DNA of 42,516 nt from Tritrichomonas foetus (Eukaryota; Parabasalia; Tritrichomonadida; Tritrichomonadidae), in the NCBI GenBank assembly GCA_001839685.1, contig MLAK01000156.1, positions 1-42,516 on the forward strand, read 5' to 3'. Below, piece by piece: positions 10,401-19,433 of the stretch; position 1 is the stretch's first letter, and the number at the start of each line of letters is the position of its first letter. The translations under genes and the position numbers were made by a program. A model generated the notes under the pieces. That model did not search any database and was not told where the DNA came from. It saw only the letters and a program-made list of their open reading frames with translations.

Positions 10401-13400
10401 CATTTAAGTCTAACATCGTTTATGAATGCTGGATAATCATCTTTTAATTTCAATGGTTTTGCTGCTTGGCTTTCAGTTTTAGATTTTTGATAAGACATAT
10501 ATAAAGTTGTTCTTAATTTATAAATTGTTTTCCATGTTGTATGAAGATTTGGAGGAACGCTTTGACTCTTTGGATCACCTGAACCCAAGCTCATAGCGAA
10601 AGAAATTGCAACATTTAAGAAGCCAAGTTGTTTCATTAAAGCAGCAATTGCATATTTTTCAACATTCAGAATCTCTTGGGTCGGTTTGATATGATGAGTA
10701 TTTTTAACAGCTTTATACATAAATTGTAGAAGTTTAACTGCCCAACCATTCTCCATTGGCGTTGGGCTGATTAAATCATTCAAAAATCCTTTCTTCATAT
10801 CATCAGGGAATTGGAATCCAGCATTTGTTGCATCAAATGAAATTCCTCTGGATATTCCGCGTGATAAATTATTTCGATTTACATGACTTTTTGTTGGCTT
10901 GTTTTCTTTTTGTGGAAAATCATTGACTGGAACTTTATCAATACCTTGAATTATATCACTTTCTAATATAACTTTACATTCAGTTTCTGTTCTTGATAAA
11001 GGTAAAGACTGAAGTGCAATATTTGTTAATCTTCCTAAGATATTACAGTATAAATTAAAGAAGAAAAGAATTGGATTAGGAAGAAATTCACGTGATTCCA
11101 AAGGTGCTTTTGCTGTACAGGTGATTTTATAGCCCCACATATTTACAGAACGGTCACTTTCAAATTTAAATATGAGGTAATTTGTCATAAAATCTAAAGT
11201 TGCCGGCCATTTATCTCCGGAACCTTGATAAAGTGGTTTATTATTTTTATCATATATTGCGAGAGTATCGCAACCTGATTCAGTTCGACATCTTTCATCA
11301 AATTCAAGATGAATTGATCCATATCCAGTGAAATCTACAACATCAGTAATTTTAACATCATCTTTATAATTATGTTCAGATTCTACAATTTGAACCATTT
11401 CTTTAACGTCATGATTACACATACCAATTTTTGAGTTTTCATTATCAGAATTAACGAATTCTTGATCAGTTGAGAATTTTTCAGTCAATAATTTAATCAG
11501 TGGAATTGATTTGGATACAACTGTAGAGCAGATAAGTGGGAAAGTATCTAAACACATGAGTCTAAATGCAAGCTTCTGTGTTAGTGGAAGAACAGAGTCA
11601 AAGTTATTAATACTTCTCGATAGAAATTCAATTAAACATTCAAAAAATGGAACAATAAATTCTTCATTCTCTTTTACAGAGTTTTCTGTCAAAAATTGAA
11701 GTTCATCAGTAATTTGTTCAAGTGAATCACTAAAAGCACTGGTTATTTCAGGAGGTTGAAGTGTTTCACAGAAAAGGCTAAACATGTTTTTATTAAACAT
11801 ATAAAGTGGACATGTTGATAATGACATCATAGAAAAGTTCAAAAAGAAATAATGGCGTAAAATTACATCATCTAATAATTTGGAAATAAATTCAGAAAAA
11901 TCAGAGTATCTTGGAAAATACAAATATCTAAAAGAAAAAGTAAAAACGAGGCAAATTGATTCAATAATTACTGGACTCTTTCTAGCAGATGGTGAAAAAG
12001 CAGCAAGTGAAATAACTTTTTTAACATCAGAAAAGAATTCTTTATCTTTATCAGTGAATTTTTCCATGCCTTTAGCAAATTTAAAGCAATATAAATATAA
12101 ATTTAATGCAATTATTTTCAAGCCTAAAGCAATCAATGAAAACTTCAAATCTTCATTAATTAAATCAGCACTAATTACATTTTTAACAATTGCCATTGCA
12201 AGACTAATTGAAGTTGAATCACCGCTCACAAAAAAAGAAATATGTCTATTTGATACAGAAAAAACAGTTTCTAAGCAACGTTGAAGAAGTTGGTCAATAG
12301 CACCAGTTAAAGCATTACACATTTGTGTCATTGATTCTTTGAAATTAACACCGTTGTAAGTTGGAATGACAATTGACGTAAGATGAGGTGGAAATGGTTT
12401 TTTATTCATGCTTGGATCAACTGGATGTTGAATAAAAACAAGGCATTCATTATTATGTGATAAAGTATATAAATTATTCTTATAAAAAACAGTCTGCGTA
12501 TTTTCAATAAAAGTATAAGAATTGAAAAATCGACAATTCTCTATCAATTTATTGGAACTCGAATCAGACTCTATCATGTAAGCAGTATCAAATGAATTTT
12601 CATCAAATGTGTGAAATTTATCATCACCAAAATAAAAATGCTTCGGTGCATAATTAAAGTTCCATTCAAATGAATTTAATGGTTTTTTATCAGTTTCTGA
12701 AAAATTTCTATTGAATTGCGTGAATAAAAACTTGTTATTTTCTATTTCTTGAACAAAAACAACATTTTGCTGAATATTACCAAAACATACAATTTTAAGA
12801 GTGTTGTCAAGAAATGTTGAAAGTTGATAACTCTGAACATTACACTGTAGATTAATGAATGGGATATTATTCTGAGCCTGATTTTGTAATGTATTTTGAG
12901 ATGAATTTGGATTTTCATCTGTATTAGCGGCTGTTTTTGATTTCATTAAAGTTTCCAACTCTGAAACATTAATTACTTGAATATTATCAGCACTCTGGGA
13001 AACAATATAGATGAAATCAAAAGAGTCAAGAAGAACTGAATCATCGTAAGTCTTCACATCAAAAACGAAAACTTCAGGATTATAAAAAACTAATAATTTG
13101 TTTTCTTTTGCTAAAACTAGAACATTTCGACCTATAGAAAATGATAAAGTTTTATCAATTCCTGGAATTTGCATTTCGAAAGTAGTTGTCACTTTTTGTT
13201 TATTTGATTGTGATTCTATCGTTAATGGCTTCAAAGAAATTTCGAAATTGTCTGGAAGGGTCATCATATATATAAAAGCGGAGAGGCAGCCGCAGACACT
13301 TCCTTGAACATTACTCATATTATAAAGGAAATGAATAACTTGTTTTTGGATTTCTGGAACTTTAAATTTGTCGATTGTGCCAAGCTGTGTCATAAATTTG

Positions 13401-13987
13401 TGAATTGTGGTAATTGCTGTTGACGATACGAAAGCTAACGACTGCCTTTTTTCTCCCATTAAAATTAAGTTAAGTTTGTTTAAATGTTCAACGACTTCAT
13501 TTTCATTTAATAATCCAATATGAGGTAATAATTCGTCGAGTGCAATTGAAATAAAATCTTCCAAAAAACTCGTACAAACTTTTTTCGGCTGAGAAATGTT
13601 GGCGAATTTGGTACATCCTTGCTCAAGATTTTCTGCCCGTTTTGTATGCTCTCGGTCTAAAACTTTACTGGCTATTGTGCGGATTGATTCGAAATACTTT
13701 GGGAAATTTCGCGCTTGATCGAAATGAACATCAACATCTCGAATTATTGGAGTGAAAAATGTTTCAGCCAAATCTGTGGGAACGTGAAGTTCGCCATCGC
13801 ATCTCTGTAAAGAAATTAGATTTTCAAGAAGAGTCGAAAGTGGCACAGAATCGACTGTTTGGCTTCTTTTCTCATCTTGATGTTCTAATTCGCGGCGAAT
13901 AAAATCGATTATTTTCGGCGAAAAGATGGCTTTCCATTCGAGGTTTTGACTATTATAGTCATAGTCAAGAGATTCACTATTTCCCAT
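4493..13987 (-). CDS. Giant HECT-type E3 ubiquitin ligase, HECTD4-like
   Basis: From the Met at 13987 the product has 3164 residues and ends in a HECT domain (about 2805-3155). The catalytic cysteine is in LPTAATCSSQ (Cys3120), 45 residues from the end as expected. About 870-957 form a beta-rich, CUB-like segment of the kind seen in HECTD4/ZZEF1 proteins (HNYKDD...FDERCRTESGCDTLAIYD). About 1767-1905 is a SPRY domain. The rest is helical scaffold. The order CUB-like, SPRY, HECT matches HECTD4, which is longer in animals. The frame stays open 40 codons further upstream, but an Inr (14018-14022) lies 31 bases before this ATG, so the upstream part is probably 5' UTR. The chosen start gives MGNSES, a fitting N-myristoylation signal, hinting at membrane attachment. 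Substrates are unknown. Confidence 0.9.
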   Translation of the reverse strand: MGNSESLDYDYNSQNLEWKAIFSPKIIDFIRRELEHQDEKRSQTVDSVPLSTLLENLISLQRCDGELHVPTDLAETFFTPIIRDVDVHFDQARNFPKYFESIRTIASKVLDREHTKRAENLEQGCTKFANISQPKKVCTSFLEDFISIALDELLPHIGLLNENEVVEHLNKLNLILMGEKRQSLAFVSSTAITTIHKFMTQLGTIDKFKVPEIQKQVIHFLYNMSNVQGSVCGCLSAFIYMMTLPDNFEISLKPLTIESQSNKQKVTTTFEMQIPGIDKTLSFSIGRNVLVLAKENKLLVFYNPEVFVFDVKTYDDSVLLDSFDFIYIVSQSADNIQVINVSELETLMKSKTAANTDENPNSSQNTLQNQAQNNIPFINLQCNVQSYQLSTFLDNTLKIVCFGNIQQNVVFVQEIENNKFLFTQFNRNFSETDKKPLNSFEWNFNYAPKHFYFGDDKFHTFDENSFDTAYMIESDSSSNKLIENCRFFNSYTFIENTQTVFYKNNLYTLSHNNECLVFIQHPVDPSMNKKPFPPHLTSIVIPTYNGVNFKESMTQMCNALTGAIDQLLQRCLETVFSVSNRHISFFVSGDSTSISLAMAIVKNVISADLINEDLKFSLIALGLKIIALNLYLYCFKFAKGMEKFTDKDKEFFSDVKKVISLAAFSPSARKSPVIIESICLVFTFSFRYLYFPRYSDFSEFISKLLDDVILRHYFFLNFSMMSLSTCPLYMFNKNMFSLFCETLQPPEITSAFSDSLEQITDELQFLTENSVKENEEFIVPFFECLIEFLSRSINNFDSVLPLTQKLAFRLMCLDTFPLICSTVVSKSIPLIKLLTEKFSTDQEFVNSDNENSKIGMCNHDVKEMVQIVESEHNYKDDVKITDVVDFTGYGSIHLEFDERCRTESGCDTLAIYDKNNKPLYQGSGDKWPATLDFMTNYLIFKFESDRSVNMWGYKITCTAKAPLESREFLPNPILFFFNLYCNILGRLTNIALQSLPLSRTETECKVILESDIIQGIDKVPVNDFPQKENKPTKSHVNRNNLSRGISRGISFDATNAGFQFPDDMKKGFLNDLISPTPMENGWAVKLLQFMYKAVKNTHHIKPTQEILNVEKYAIAALMKQLGFLNVAISFAMSLGSGDPKSQSVPPNLHTTWKTIYKLRTTLYMSYQKSKTESQAAKPLKLKDDYPAFINDVRLKCQLLLFNDPILKKRFGDSEAYDSKTIETTITELYNFITSDLRIENISRMVDIRTKRMETRICGLKSLIEIIEDRNIFKTSQLAFLDPLDRSLQLLTNTTDLKGVKAAKFEELYSKFSQLFELLIERITGDENLELHRLLFLKLIAVNISDIIQHPTLKTCFMKMADFAEHCQTSPIELYVTLSCIWRLLGIWSIEFPLPEIIQTLLRFTSLKSNDTCQHNSIMLLAVLTQSSGYEAYSFDVITNCFISTSPRVVISTLIWLSKTLVHKNSDDFTAVFRDEFYDFEGFLHFLLRGTGSALCGGACLLIPDDSIPDSHKMIAEEIIAFFRVIIKPFSVVHESVIEVFHTVFNDCSDFFGNIHELIAVFAILGKETIEFHSAGFAIHHSKDITDLARINLFEKYSSRLVILDNNGSEQIAESLSTFVPSARIASNPNDFLINADDAKLINSLQKTIIESLDEFPTTDFAVLASNFIGFLTVALQSKDNMTTFLNNVEIEQFYSCALKHTTNRKIYTIGSLIDRIGRMTTDIANVECNTNNSESDMLNYSIVFKHETPRYFIPLTYGESLPIVPRVGKNIVKSIGIKKCIFVGDRSLPNSTLFYFEIKILKHLGNNFMIGLIDERSSTESISFYGLKIKDGIQVSPYLHPKSTDPIVIEDGDVLGCGYTRNQIMFFKNGQNIKKSLPFPIIDDFVPAIITIDCVLEFEYNFGSKMFVTDIVQYSDFDIKSDCLEKTEVMVPTKTIQPPKTNSFDDPEFDEFIEKGEAVWELPKSFTNDKRSFAQPSAPQSISANPISAVFIYEKEDTFKGELFIGQPVHIARRVLYKNEANGVSFKQLSNDAQLYINKCGIIVNIVPIADQNFVMLTLELFDPYRHTKTRFQIESMFVDPIPTPFLKVIESSFKIYESEVHKFNSVNFLKRQKSRLFNASHWLYIRMSRILFLIILDYYRYTNKISELFAKQQAVDALYLAMMEVFKFAHTPKVSDKWTVIRLSDFIFGEKDHNNIFDVQYNCPCDTHSYVRFIRAIFYTVPKEMQPVIIQLFKNAIEHIKKAPNSTREKIFSSLIPNKYIVETPHPMPLADLDLTLTLPPSSTGFIPVLHPMNSTQDRTLVIADHTIKDAVSDCVVFSAKDCRIIFKNASNSEAYGLRLGILPLNDYLQEYIFMSPLGGIHILSTLLSVVLSSQFMFHDVVKMLKQEMIPSIASLMNYNNFFIDLFAFDFIAPILTTFQYEAEDITPRIEAAFQSFTSNFQTCINEWTKLAMNSQQAIVMAVFTRLLTLDAAAARITPESPPDEIGHLYDTYVNTKVAKDALVFDQMIEAISICAALGFDMPIAIRFPAFLIAESWSESIPYNIHMKSIPGVTKIESAFTQFSKGTIEFLNNDNLPPNTALKVVCGNEIFNIMPGRSCAVTPPFTASLFDIHTHSDITDIQNNSFEIIIHGYPESHEAKREKFVANYSTFVQHVHFMSQYWQVKMDESLCRIAKAIPSIYNQCPLVTDHPMFGTETILSPIPAQLLRCRLQLFKQLDHYVPNIVNIVEFGNQESLLGCIFTSCRAAISTQFKLKTVEKVVINNLSSSSCVDVHFNRFKASMFHSNPANPSGQSLLSQFVSQVPVSNLPKMKRQNAPWHVDLIGEGATDVGGPGRDLFTEACMELMHPSLGLFIANPNKRVNATNTNQELLIPNPRPLTPQTEMEYFYAGVLIAICYISKLPEPFNFARFIWNSLTNRPVMIDDIYAVDFQFHQVIKSIETCENTISTPEQFATIFPLYFEVQNSLGEMVELIPGGSTIPVTFERRNEYIQRCKNFRVKEFNTQLDQLRKGFNLFFPATAAAILAPWELELLICGDNQCPVSELKKHCTFNNDESHIEMLWSVLEEFTAEERMLFIKFGCGRMGLPPPGMSWSQKLSIQFKSFSGKPDPKKPLPTAATCSSQMTIPRYDSKEWMAKKIRTAITLGADIDQDRNANIHDLQDST

Positions 13988-14017
13988 CTTAAAAAAAAAA
14001 GCAAAAGGTGAAAAATT

Positions 14018-14022
14018 AATGA
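14018..14022 (-). promoter_or_regulatory. Inr motif TCATT
   Basis: TCATT on the minus strand, about 31 bases upstream of the ATG at 13987, inside the longer open frame. It decides the start chosen for the HECT ligase. Confidence 0.5.
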
Positions 14023-14107
14023 AATCTCGACGATAAGCTATTTTTGTCATATATTGAAGAAAATTGACCTTATGAAGAAATCTCTCAAATTCTTCAATTC
14101 TGACCAA

Positions 14108-15486
14108 CTATTTCATTTTCTATTCGTCTCGGCAACAATTGTATGAATAATGCACACAAGATATTCGCTCAAATAATGGATTCAATGAAATCATTTGATT
14201 TAATTTTGATTCTGATTGGTCAAATTGAATATGATAATATTCTTATCTTTCCCCATGGTTAGATAATTCATTATAGCATATTAATTATATATTTTTGAAT
14301 CAGGCATATTATGAAAAAAAATAATAAATATCTGTGAAAATGTGATGACATTCTATAATTTCAATCAAAAAGAAATTTTAATTTATAGAATGATTAACAA
14401 ACGTCCAAAGTCGTCTAATAGTAGAATATGAAACTTGACAAGATGCTCGTCTGAACAAAATGGTGATTCAATTCCACTCTTTGGAATCCATTCAAAATTC
14501 AATATCAAAATATTGACAAAAAGTTTATTTCAAAACGATGATTAAATAAGAAAGCAAATTAATGAACCCTTTGCTTCTCTTTCTTAAACATTGAAGAAAT
14601 CATATAAATGAAAAATTCAACAATTGTCATAAGAATCATGATAAATCAATTAGATATTAATTCCAGGAATTTAAACTGCCCTTTTGATATAAAAATTCAA
14701 GTAAATTGGAATGTAAATATATCATGTTAGTATATTCTTCGTTTACAATGATGCTATGAGATATCAATATCAATTTTATTTCGAGAAAGATTATAAAAAT
14801 AAATTTTTTTAAAGGAGGCGTTCTTTTGATTGAGTGCATTTTTACGGTTATTATTTTGAAAGAATTCTGATCGTATATTCTTGATGAATTTTCCTTTCAT
14901 ATGTAGAGATTTCTAAAAGCTTTGGTATAAATAATTATCATGTCTTTTCTAGCATAAAAATTGCTTTTTTAGATATAACATTTTTTCATGAAAAACACGC
15001 CATAAAAAATTATCTTGTCGGAAAACATATTANNTATTTGATGCACNTAAATAATATCTGATTCATTAAATTGATATTTTATAATGAGACTGCAAAATTT
15101 ATATGAGAATAATAATTAGCCAAATTAGAAAGCTGGCTTTAGTTAAAAGACTAGCAATTCTATATTATGATATAAAATTATTATGGTAATTATTTTATTA
15201 ATTATAACTCCTTATTAAATATTTTTCACTGAGAAAAACCTATAAAAACATGAAAAAATGCGAAATCTTTTGAATGCAGTTAGCAACACCCAATATTTGG
15301 TTATATTCAAAATATCTTAATATTATCTAAATATTAAAGGTTTCTCCATATCTAATAAACATCTAATTGTATTGTATATATTAAATAATGGTTTTAGTAA
15401 AAAATAGTAATTTTTAAAAATTTGTATTATTATTATTAGATAGCATAATGATTTCTATCATTTTACTTTTTTACTTTTCTTTATTA
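14108..15486. other. Gene-free AT-rich stretch
   Basis: Apart from the tRNA-like element at 14404-14485 I see no gene. Stop codons are dense in all frames. There are ambiguous bases at about 15033-15047. Confidence 0.55.
14404..14485 (+). ncRNA. Degenerate tRNA-like element, copy 1
   Basis: The ends TCCAAAG and CTTTGGA form a perfect 7-bp acceptor-type stem. TCGTCTAATAG resembles a Pol III A box, and GATTCAATTCC a B box with one change. The T-stem has a mismatch (A66/C74 in the last two digits of the coordinates). No 5-bp anticodon stem can be formed, and no T-run follows directly. It shares the 15-base start TCCAAAGTCGTCTAA and an ATATGnAACTT block with the element at 27856. It is probably a pseudo-tRNA or tRNA-derived repeat rather than a working tRNA. 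Confidence 0.5.
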
Positions 15487-15488
15487 TA

Positions 15489-16716
15489 CAGTCGGTCCAT
15501 AAAATGTTTCTTGTTTGTCCATCTATTAATATGAATTATTTGAGTGGGTTACATCATTTCCATTTTTAATTTAAAGGTAGTCCAAGACATTTTAAAAATT
15601 GTCTATGAATGAAAATTTTGGTCCATTGAATATTTAACAATGTCCATAAATTACTTTTTTTGTCCAAGACATTTTCCAAAATGTCCAAAAATAACTTTAT
15701 TTGTCCAATATACTTTCTAAAACGTCCAGAAATAAAAATTTTTGTCTATTGCACATTGAAAAATGTCCACTTATAAAAATATTTGTCCATCACAAAAGTT
15801 GCTATATCCAGAAAATAAAAGACTTTTTTTCTATGGTTTATGAAAAATCCTGAAATTAAATGATAAGTATCCATTATTAGAGAATTGATGTCCAATATCT
15901 TATTATCCTTTGAAAATTTAAGATGAAATTATGGTTAAATTTTCCTGATAATAAAACCGATTTGTCCAATTATCCAAAAAAAGTGGTAAAAAAGTTATCC
16001 ATTTATTAAAAATATATGTCCATTTCAAAATAGCATTTTCCATAGTTGCTTAACATTTTGTCCAATTATTAAAAAATTTATTCCTAAAATAATTATAATA
16101 TCAAAAGACAACATGCAAATAATATTCATTTCGGGAAAAGTTCCAGTTAAGATATTGTCTTAAAACTGGTCCTATCTGTATACTTTTTCATCAAGCCGCC
16201 ATTCTTTTGCGGAATTCATCAACTTCATTGGTATATCTTCCTTTTTTATCTTCTATATAACAATGAAATATCTTACAGAAAAAAGGAATACAATCACAAA
16301 ACCAAAACCTAGATTGTGAGAATTTGGCGGTTGGCACTTCATTAAAATCGCAATTAATGAATATTTATTAAATGGAAAAAAATAATTATATTTTGTACAT
16401 TTTACTATTTATTTATGGACAAATGTTACTTTTTAAATTTAAAAGTGGACATTTGAAATCATTTATGGACAAGAGTAAATTTGAACTGGTCATGAACCAA
16501 TTTATTATGGACAAAAACTAAGTGAACTGGACATGAATCTAACTATTATGGACAAAATCAAAAGTGAACTGGACATGAATCTAACTATTATGGACAAAAT
16601 CAAAAGTAAATAGAACATAAAGAAATATTTCTGGACTAATATAAATTAAATAATGGACATTTATTCATATTCTATTTTAAAAATGGACAAAGAGGAAAGG
16701 ATATTTGGACCGACTG
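15489..16716. mobile_element. Non-autonomous mariner-like element, 1228 bp
   Basis: The ends CAGTCGGTCCA (15489-15499) and TGGACCGACTG (16706-16716) are perfect inverted repeats flanked by TA on both sides (15487-15488, 16717-16718), the target site of Tc1/mariner transposons. Over 34 bases the two ends agree at 26 positions. The left half is studded with TGTCCA and the right half with TGGACA, so the whole element can fold back on itself. A 42-bp unit is tandemly doubled at 16522-16605. There is no transposase frame, so movement would depend on an enzyme elsewhere. Confidence 0.8.
16522..16605. repeat. 42-bp tandem duplication within the mariner-like element
   Basis: Two near-identical 42-bp units, each starting GTGAACTGGACATGAATC and containing TGGACAAAATC. 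Local duplication seems to have expanded the TGGACA array on this side. Confidence 0.85.
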
Positions 16717-16718
16717 TA

Positions 16719-17710
16719 TATTGCCATATAACATTCTCGAAATATCCTCTCTTCTATTTTACTTAAAAGACTCTCACTTTCAGTATATTCTGTCACATTT
16801 GAACTATCATAAATTATATTTTTTGATAATTTCGGGATTTTTCCAATCTAAAATAGCAGAAGCTATTTTTCAATGCTAATATTCGTCAAATTTGTTTCTT
16901 GTGGTGGTCGAAAGTAATTAATGACGCTGTGAAACACATGTTAAATGAGTTTCCAAACCTTAGAAAATTTGTATTGCTGAGATCTGACAAAAATACAATT
17001 TTTTAAATGTAGATAACTAAATTGAATATAATGGCAATATCCTGTATTCAAAAGTTCTAGGGCAGACAAAAAAGTAATTTCTCGATAAGTAGTTTTTTTT
17101 TTTTTTTGAAATCTGGCATTGTGAAATATATGGCAACAAAAGGTTTGTTTCGATATAATCGAAATCTTTTAGAAATTTTTTTACGAATAATGTTATATTA
17201 TTCATTTTGATACAGTCGTATGAATGAAAATATGACAAATTTCATACTAATTGGCATTAAAAGTTTTATTGTATAAAACACAAAAATAATCAGTAGTTAT
17301 TTTTTTTGAATTTTTGAAGATTGCATCATAACTCACAAAAAAATCTACAAATTTTCTTGAAATTTGGATATGTACTTTAATACATTTTTCTGATTTTATA
17401 GGATAATATAAAAGAAAGTTGTGGACTAGAAAAAGAGATAGTATTGTAACTCCTTTTTTAGTTAATTATATCGATTTCTGAGTAGAAAAAAAGCTTAAAT
17501 ACAAATATATCTATCTATAACTATCATATTTAGGAATAGTTAAATCATGGCTACTACTATCAAAATTCGAAATAAATTTTGTGAGCATTTTGCTGTTAAT
17601 ACTCCTCCCTTAACAAATTTGATTTCATGTCACAACTCAAACCATAACTCCAACTTTTTACTAACAAAAGCTCTGTCAGCTCATCAATTTTGCTCGATTT
17701 AATTCTAACT
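16719..17710. other. Gene-free stretch upstream of the GTPase gene
   Basis: AT-rich, with short homopolymer runs (for example T at 17093-17106) and no frame that looks coding. No RNA gene was recognised. Confidence 0.55.
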
Positions 17711-17715
17711 TCACT
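17711..17715 (+). promoter_or_regulatory. Inr motif TCACT
   Basis: TCACT fits TCAY(T/A) and lies 14 bases before the ATG of the GTPase gene, a typical trichomonad initiator position. Confidence 0.6.
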
Positions 17716-17729
17716 TTCTATTTCGAAAA

Positions 17730-19430
17730 ATGACATCTTATGATGAATTCATGTTTGAAGGAAAAAACACCATTAATTCTGATCCTGTATTAGTAGCAAA
17801 AGTGGAAAATAACCAAAAAATTGTTTACAAAGAATCTTTGAAGAAAAAACTAAAAACTAAGAATCCAATAATTCTTGTTTCCATCCTTGGGAAGTTTCAG
17901 CAAGGAAAATCTTCGACATTAAAATTTTTAACTCGAAACAGAGCACATACAGTTGGTACAGGTACAAGATCAACAACTGAAGGAATTTACATTGATGGCC
18001 CTTATAAAATTGATTATTTACTAGAAGGATTCAAACTTCAGAAATCAGTTGATTTGGGATCATTAGCACCTGATGTATTCTTCCTTGATATCGAAGGATA
18101 TGATAGTGATAAAACTGAAGAGTTATATCAACAATTATGTGTTCCATTTATTGGAATTTCTTCAATCAACATGATTTTGATGAATGTCAATGAAGGAAGA
18201 AATTCTCTTCGGTTTGCCAAAGACACTTTGCTTTTATCCCAACTTTCAGTTGACACAAAAGATTCAATTAATAATACCAAATTAATGATGATTATTCGCA
18301 ATATAACACCACAAAATATTCCAAATGGAACATTTGATATTATTGATCGGGATAATCTTAATCAGACTAGTTTATATTTATACAATCAAATGGAATGTTC
18401 AATATTGAAAGATAGTGGAATCGATTTCACTATCTCACCACTTGCTCTTTTTGATATTCCAGAAAGATTTGAAGCTACATTCACATATTTTGCAGAAGAT
18501 TTGATTAGAAATATAGAAAGTGCCGCCCAAAGTATATTAATTCGAGATTATCAAGCAACAATGGCACATTTTGATTTAATCACTGCTGAATTAAATAATG
18601 AAAGTTTTGCGAATCTTGTGTCAAAATCTATTGAAGAACAAAATCAATCTACTTTGAACAGATTTGTCACTCGAAGTTTTAATGATTCATGTACCATAAT
18701 GAAAAAAACGGTGGATGATAAACTAGATGAATTTCGCAAAAAAGAAAAAATTCCAACAGATGAATTCAATAATTTACTTGAATGTGCAAAGGGAAAAGCC
18801 ATTGACAACTTTAAAGGTAGCTTGTTTATTGGATTGCATACTATGGATACTTCAATTCAAGCTATGAAACAAATTGAGCTGGAAACTAACAATTATGTCA
18901 ATGAGATGGAACGCAAACTGTTCTGTGAAATGTCACCATCAATTTTATACAATGCTACAAACAATGCAAATACATCATGTAACTGTCTTATCAACAATGA
19001 AAAAAATGCACTAGTCGATATAAATTACTTTTGTCAAAATAATAATAAGCAAAAAGAAATTATTCAAAATATTTTCACGAAAATCAAGGACCGATTTTAC
19101 AAAGAAGTACAAAATTCATTAGGTAAAAATATTTCACAAATTCAAAATAAACTTGATCAACAGTTAAACACTTTACAAGAAATAGTCACTAATGATATTG
19201 AAAATCAATATAAACTTGCTTATAGCCATTTTTGCACTGTTGATAGAACATTTACTGAAACTGATGATCCAAAAAATAATAATTTTTACTTAATCACTGA
19301 ATGCACAACTGTTCGAGATCCATTTGGTAACATTATTAGTAGCTCTTCGAAAGAAATCTCGCGCAAAATCAAACCTAATAATATCATCATTCATAACATA
19401 TATGATGATTCGATATGTTCCATCGCCTGA
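17730..19430 (+). CDS. GBP/atlastin-type large GTPase
   Basis: A 566-residue member of the dynamin-superfamily GB1/RHD3 group. The P-loop is GKFQQGKSS (54-62). The switch I region has a Thr in TRSTTEGIY (about 80-87). G3 is DIEG (120-123). The position where GBPs carry the guanine-binding Arg-Asp reads Arg-Asn (190-191), so base specificity may be relaxed. The second half (about 280-500) is helical, as in GBP middle domains. There is no C-terminal membrane pair as in atlastins and no prenylation CaaX box. Family members remodel membranes or act in defence; which applies here is unknown. The start is supported by the Inr 14 bases upstream. Confidence 0.85.
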   Translation: MTSYDEFMFEGKNTINSDPVLVAKVENNQKIVYKESLKKKLKTKNPIILVSILGKFQQGKSSTLKFLTRNRAHTVGTGTRSTTEGIYIDGPYKIDYLLEGFKLQKSVDLGSLAPDVFFLDIEGYDSDKTEELYQQLCVPFIGISSINMILMNVNEGRNSLRFAKDTLLLSQLSVDTKDSINNTKLMMIIRNITPQNIPNGTFDIIDRDNLNQTSLYLYNQMECSILKDSGIDFTISPLALFDIPERFEATFTYFAEDLIRNIESAAQSILIRDYQATMAHFDLITAELNNESFANLVSKSIEEQNQSTLNRFVTRSFNDSCTIMKKTVDDKLDEFRKKEKIPTDEFNNLLECAKGKAIDNFKGSLFIGLHTMDTSIQAMKQIELETNNYVNEMERKLFCEMSPSILYNATNNANTSCNCLINNEKNALVDINYFCQNNNKQKEIIQNIFTKIKDRFYKEVQNSLGKNISQIQNKLDQQLNTLQEIVTNDIENQYKLAYSHFCTVDRTFTETDDPKNNNFYLITECTTVRDPFGNIISSSSKEISRKIKPNNIIIHNIYDDSICSIA

Positions 19431-19433
19431 AAA

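Noticed and set aside
11880..12284. Long plus-strand frame (134 codons) within the HECT gene
   Set aside because: Shadow of the minus-strand coding frame; Lys/Ile-rich with no recognisable motif.
13988..14107. Forty extra codons at the start of the HECT ligase
   Set aside because: Phe/Lys-rich sequence resembling 5' UTR, with an Inr inside it. The start at 13987 is favoured.
14657..14839. 60-codon minus-strand frame
   Set aside because: Low-complexity Ile/Phe/Leu translation, no motif and no initiator; chance in AT-rich DNA.
17017..17238. 73-codon minus-strand frame
   Set aside because: No domain, homopolymer-derived Lys run, no Inr; treated as non-coding.
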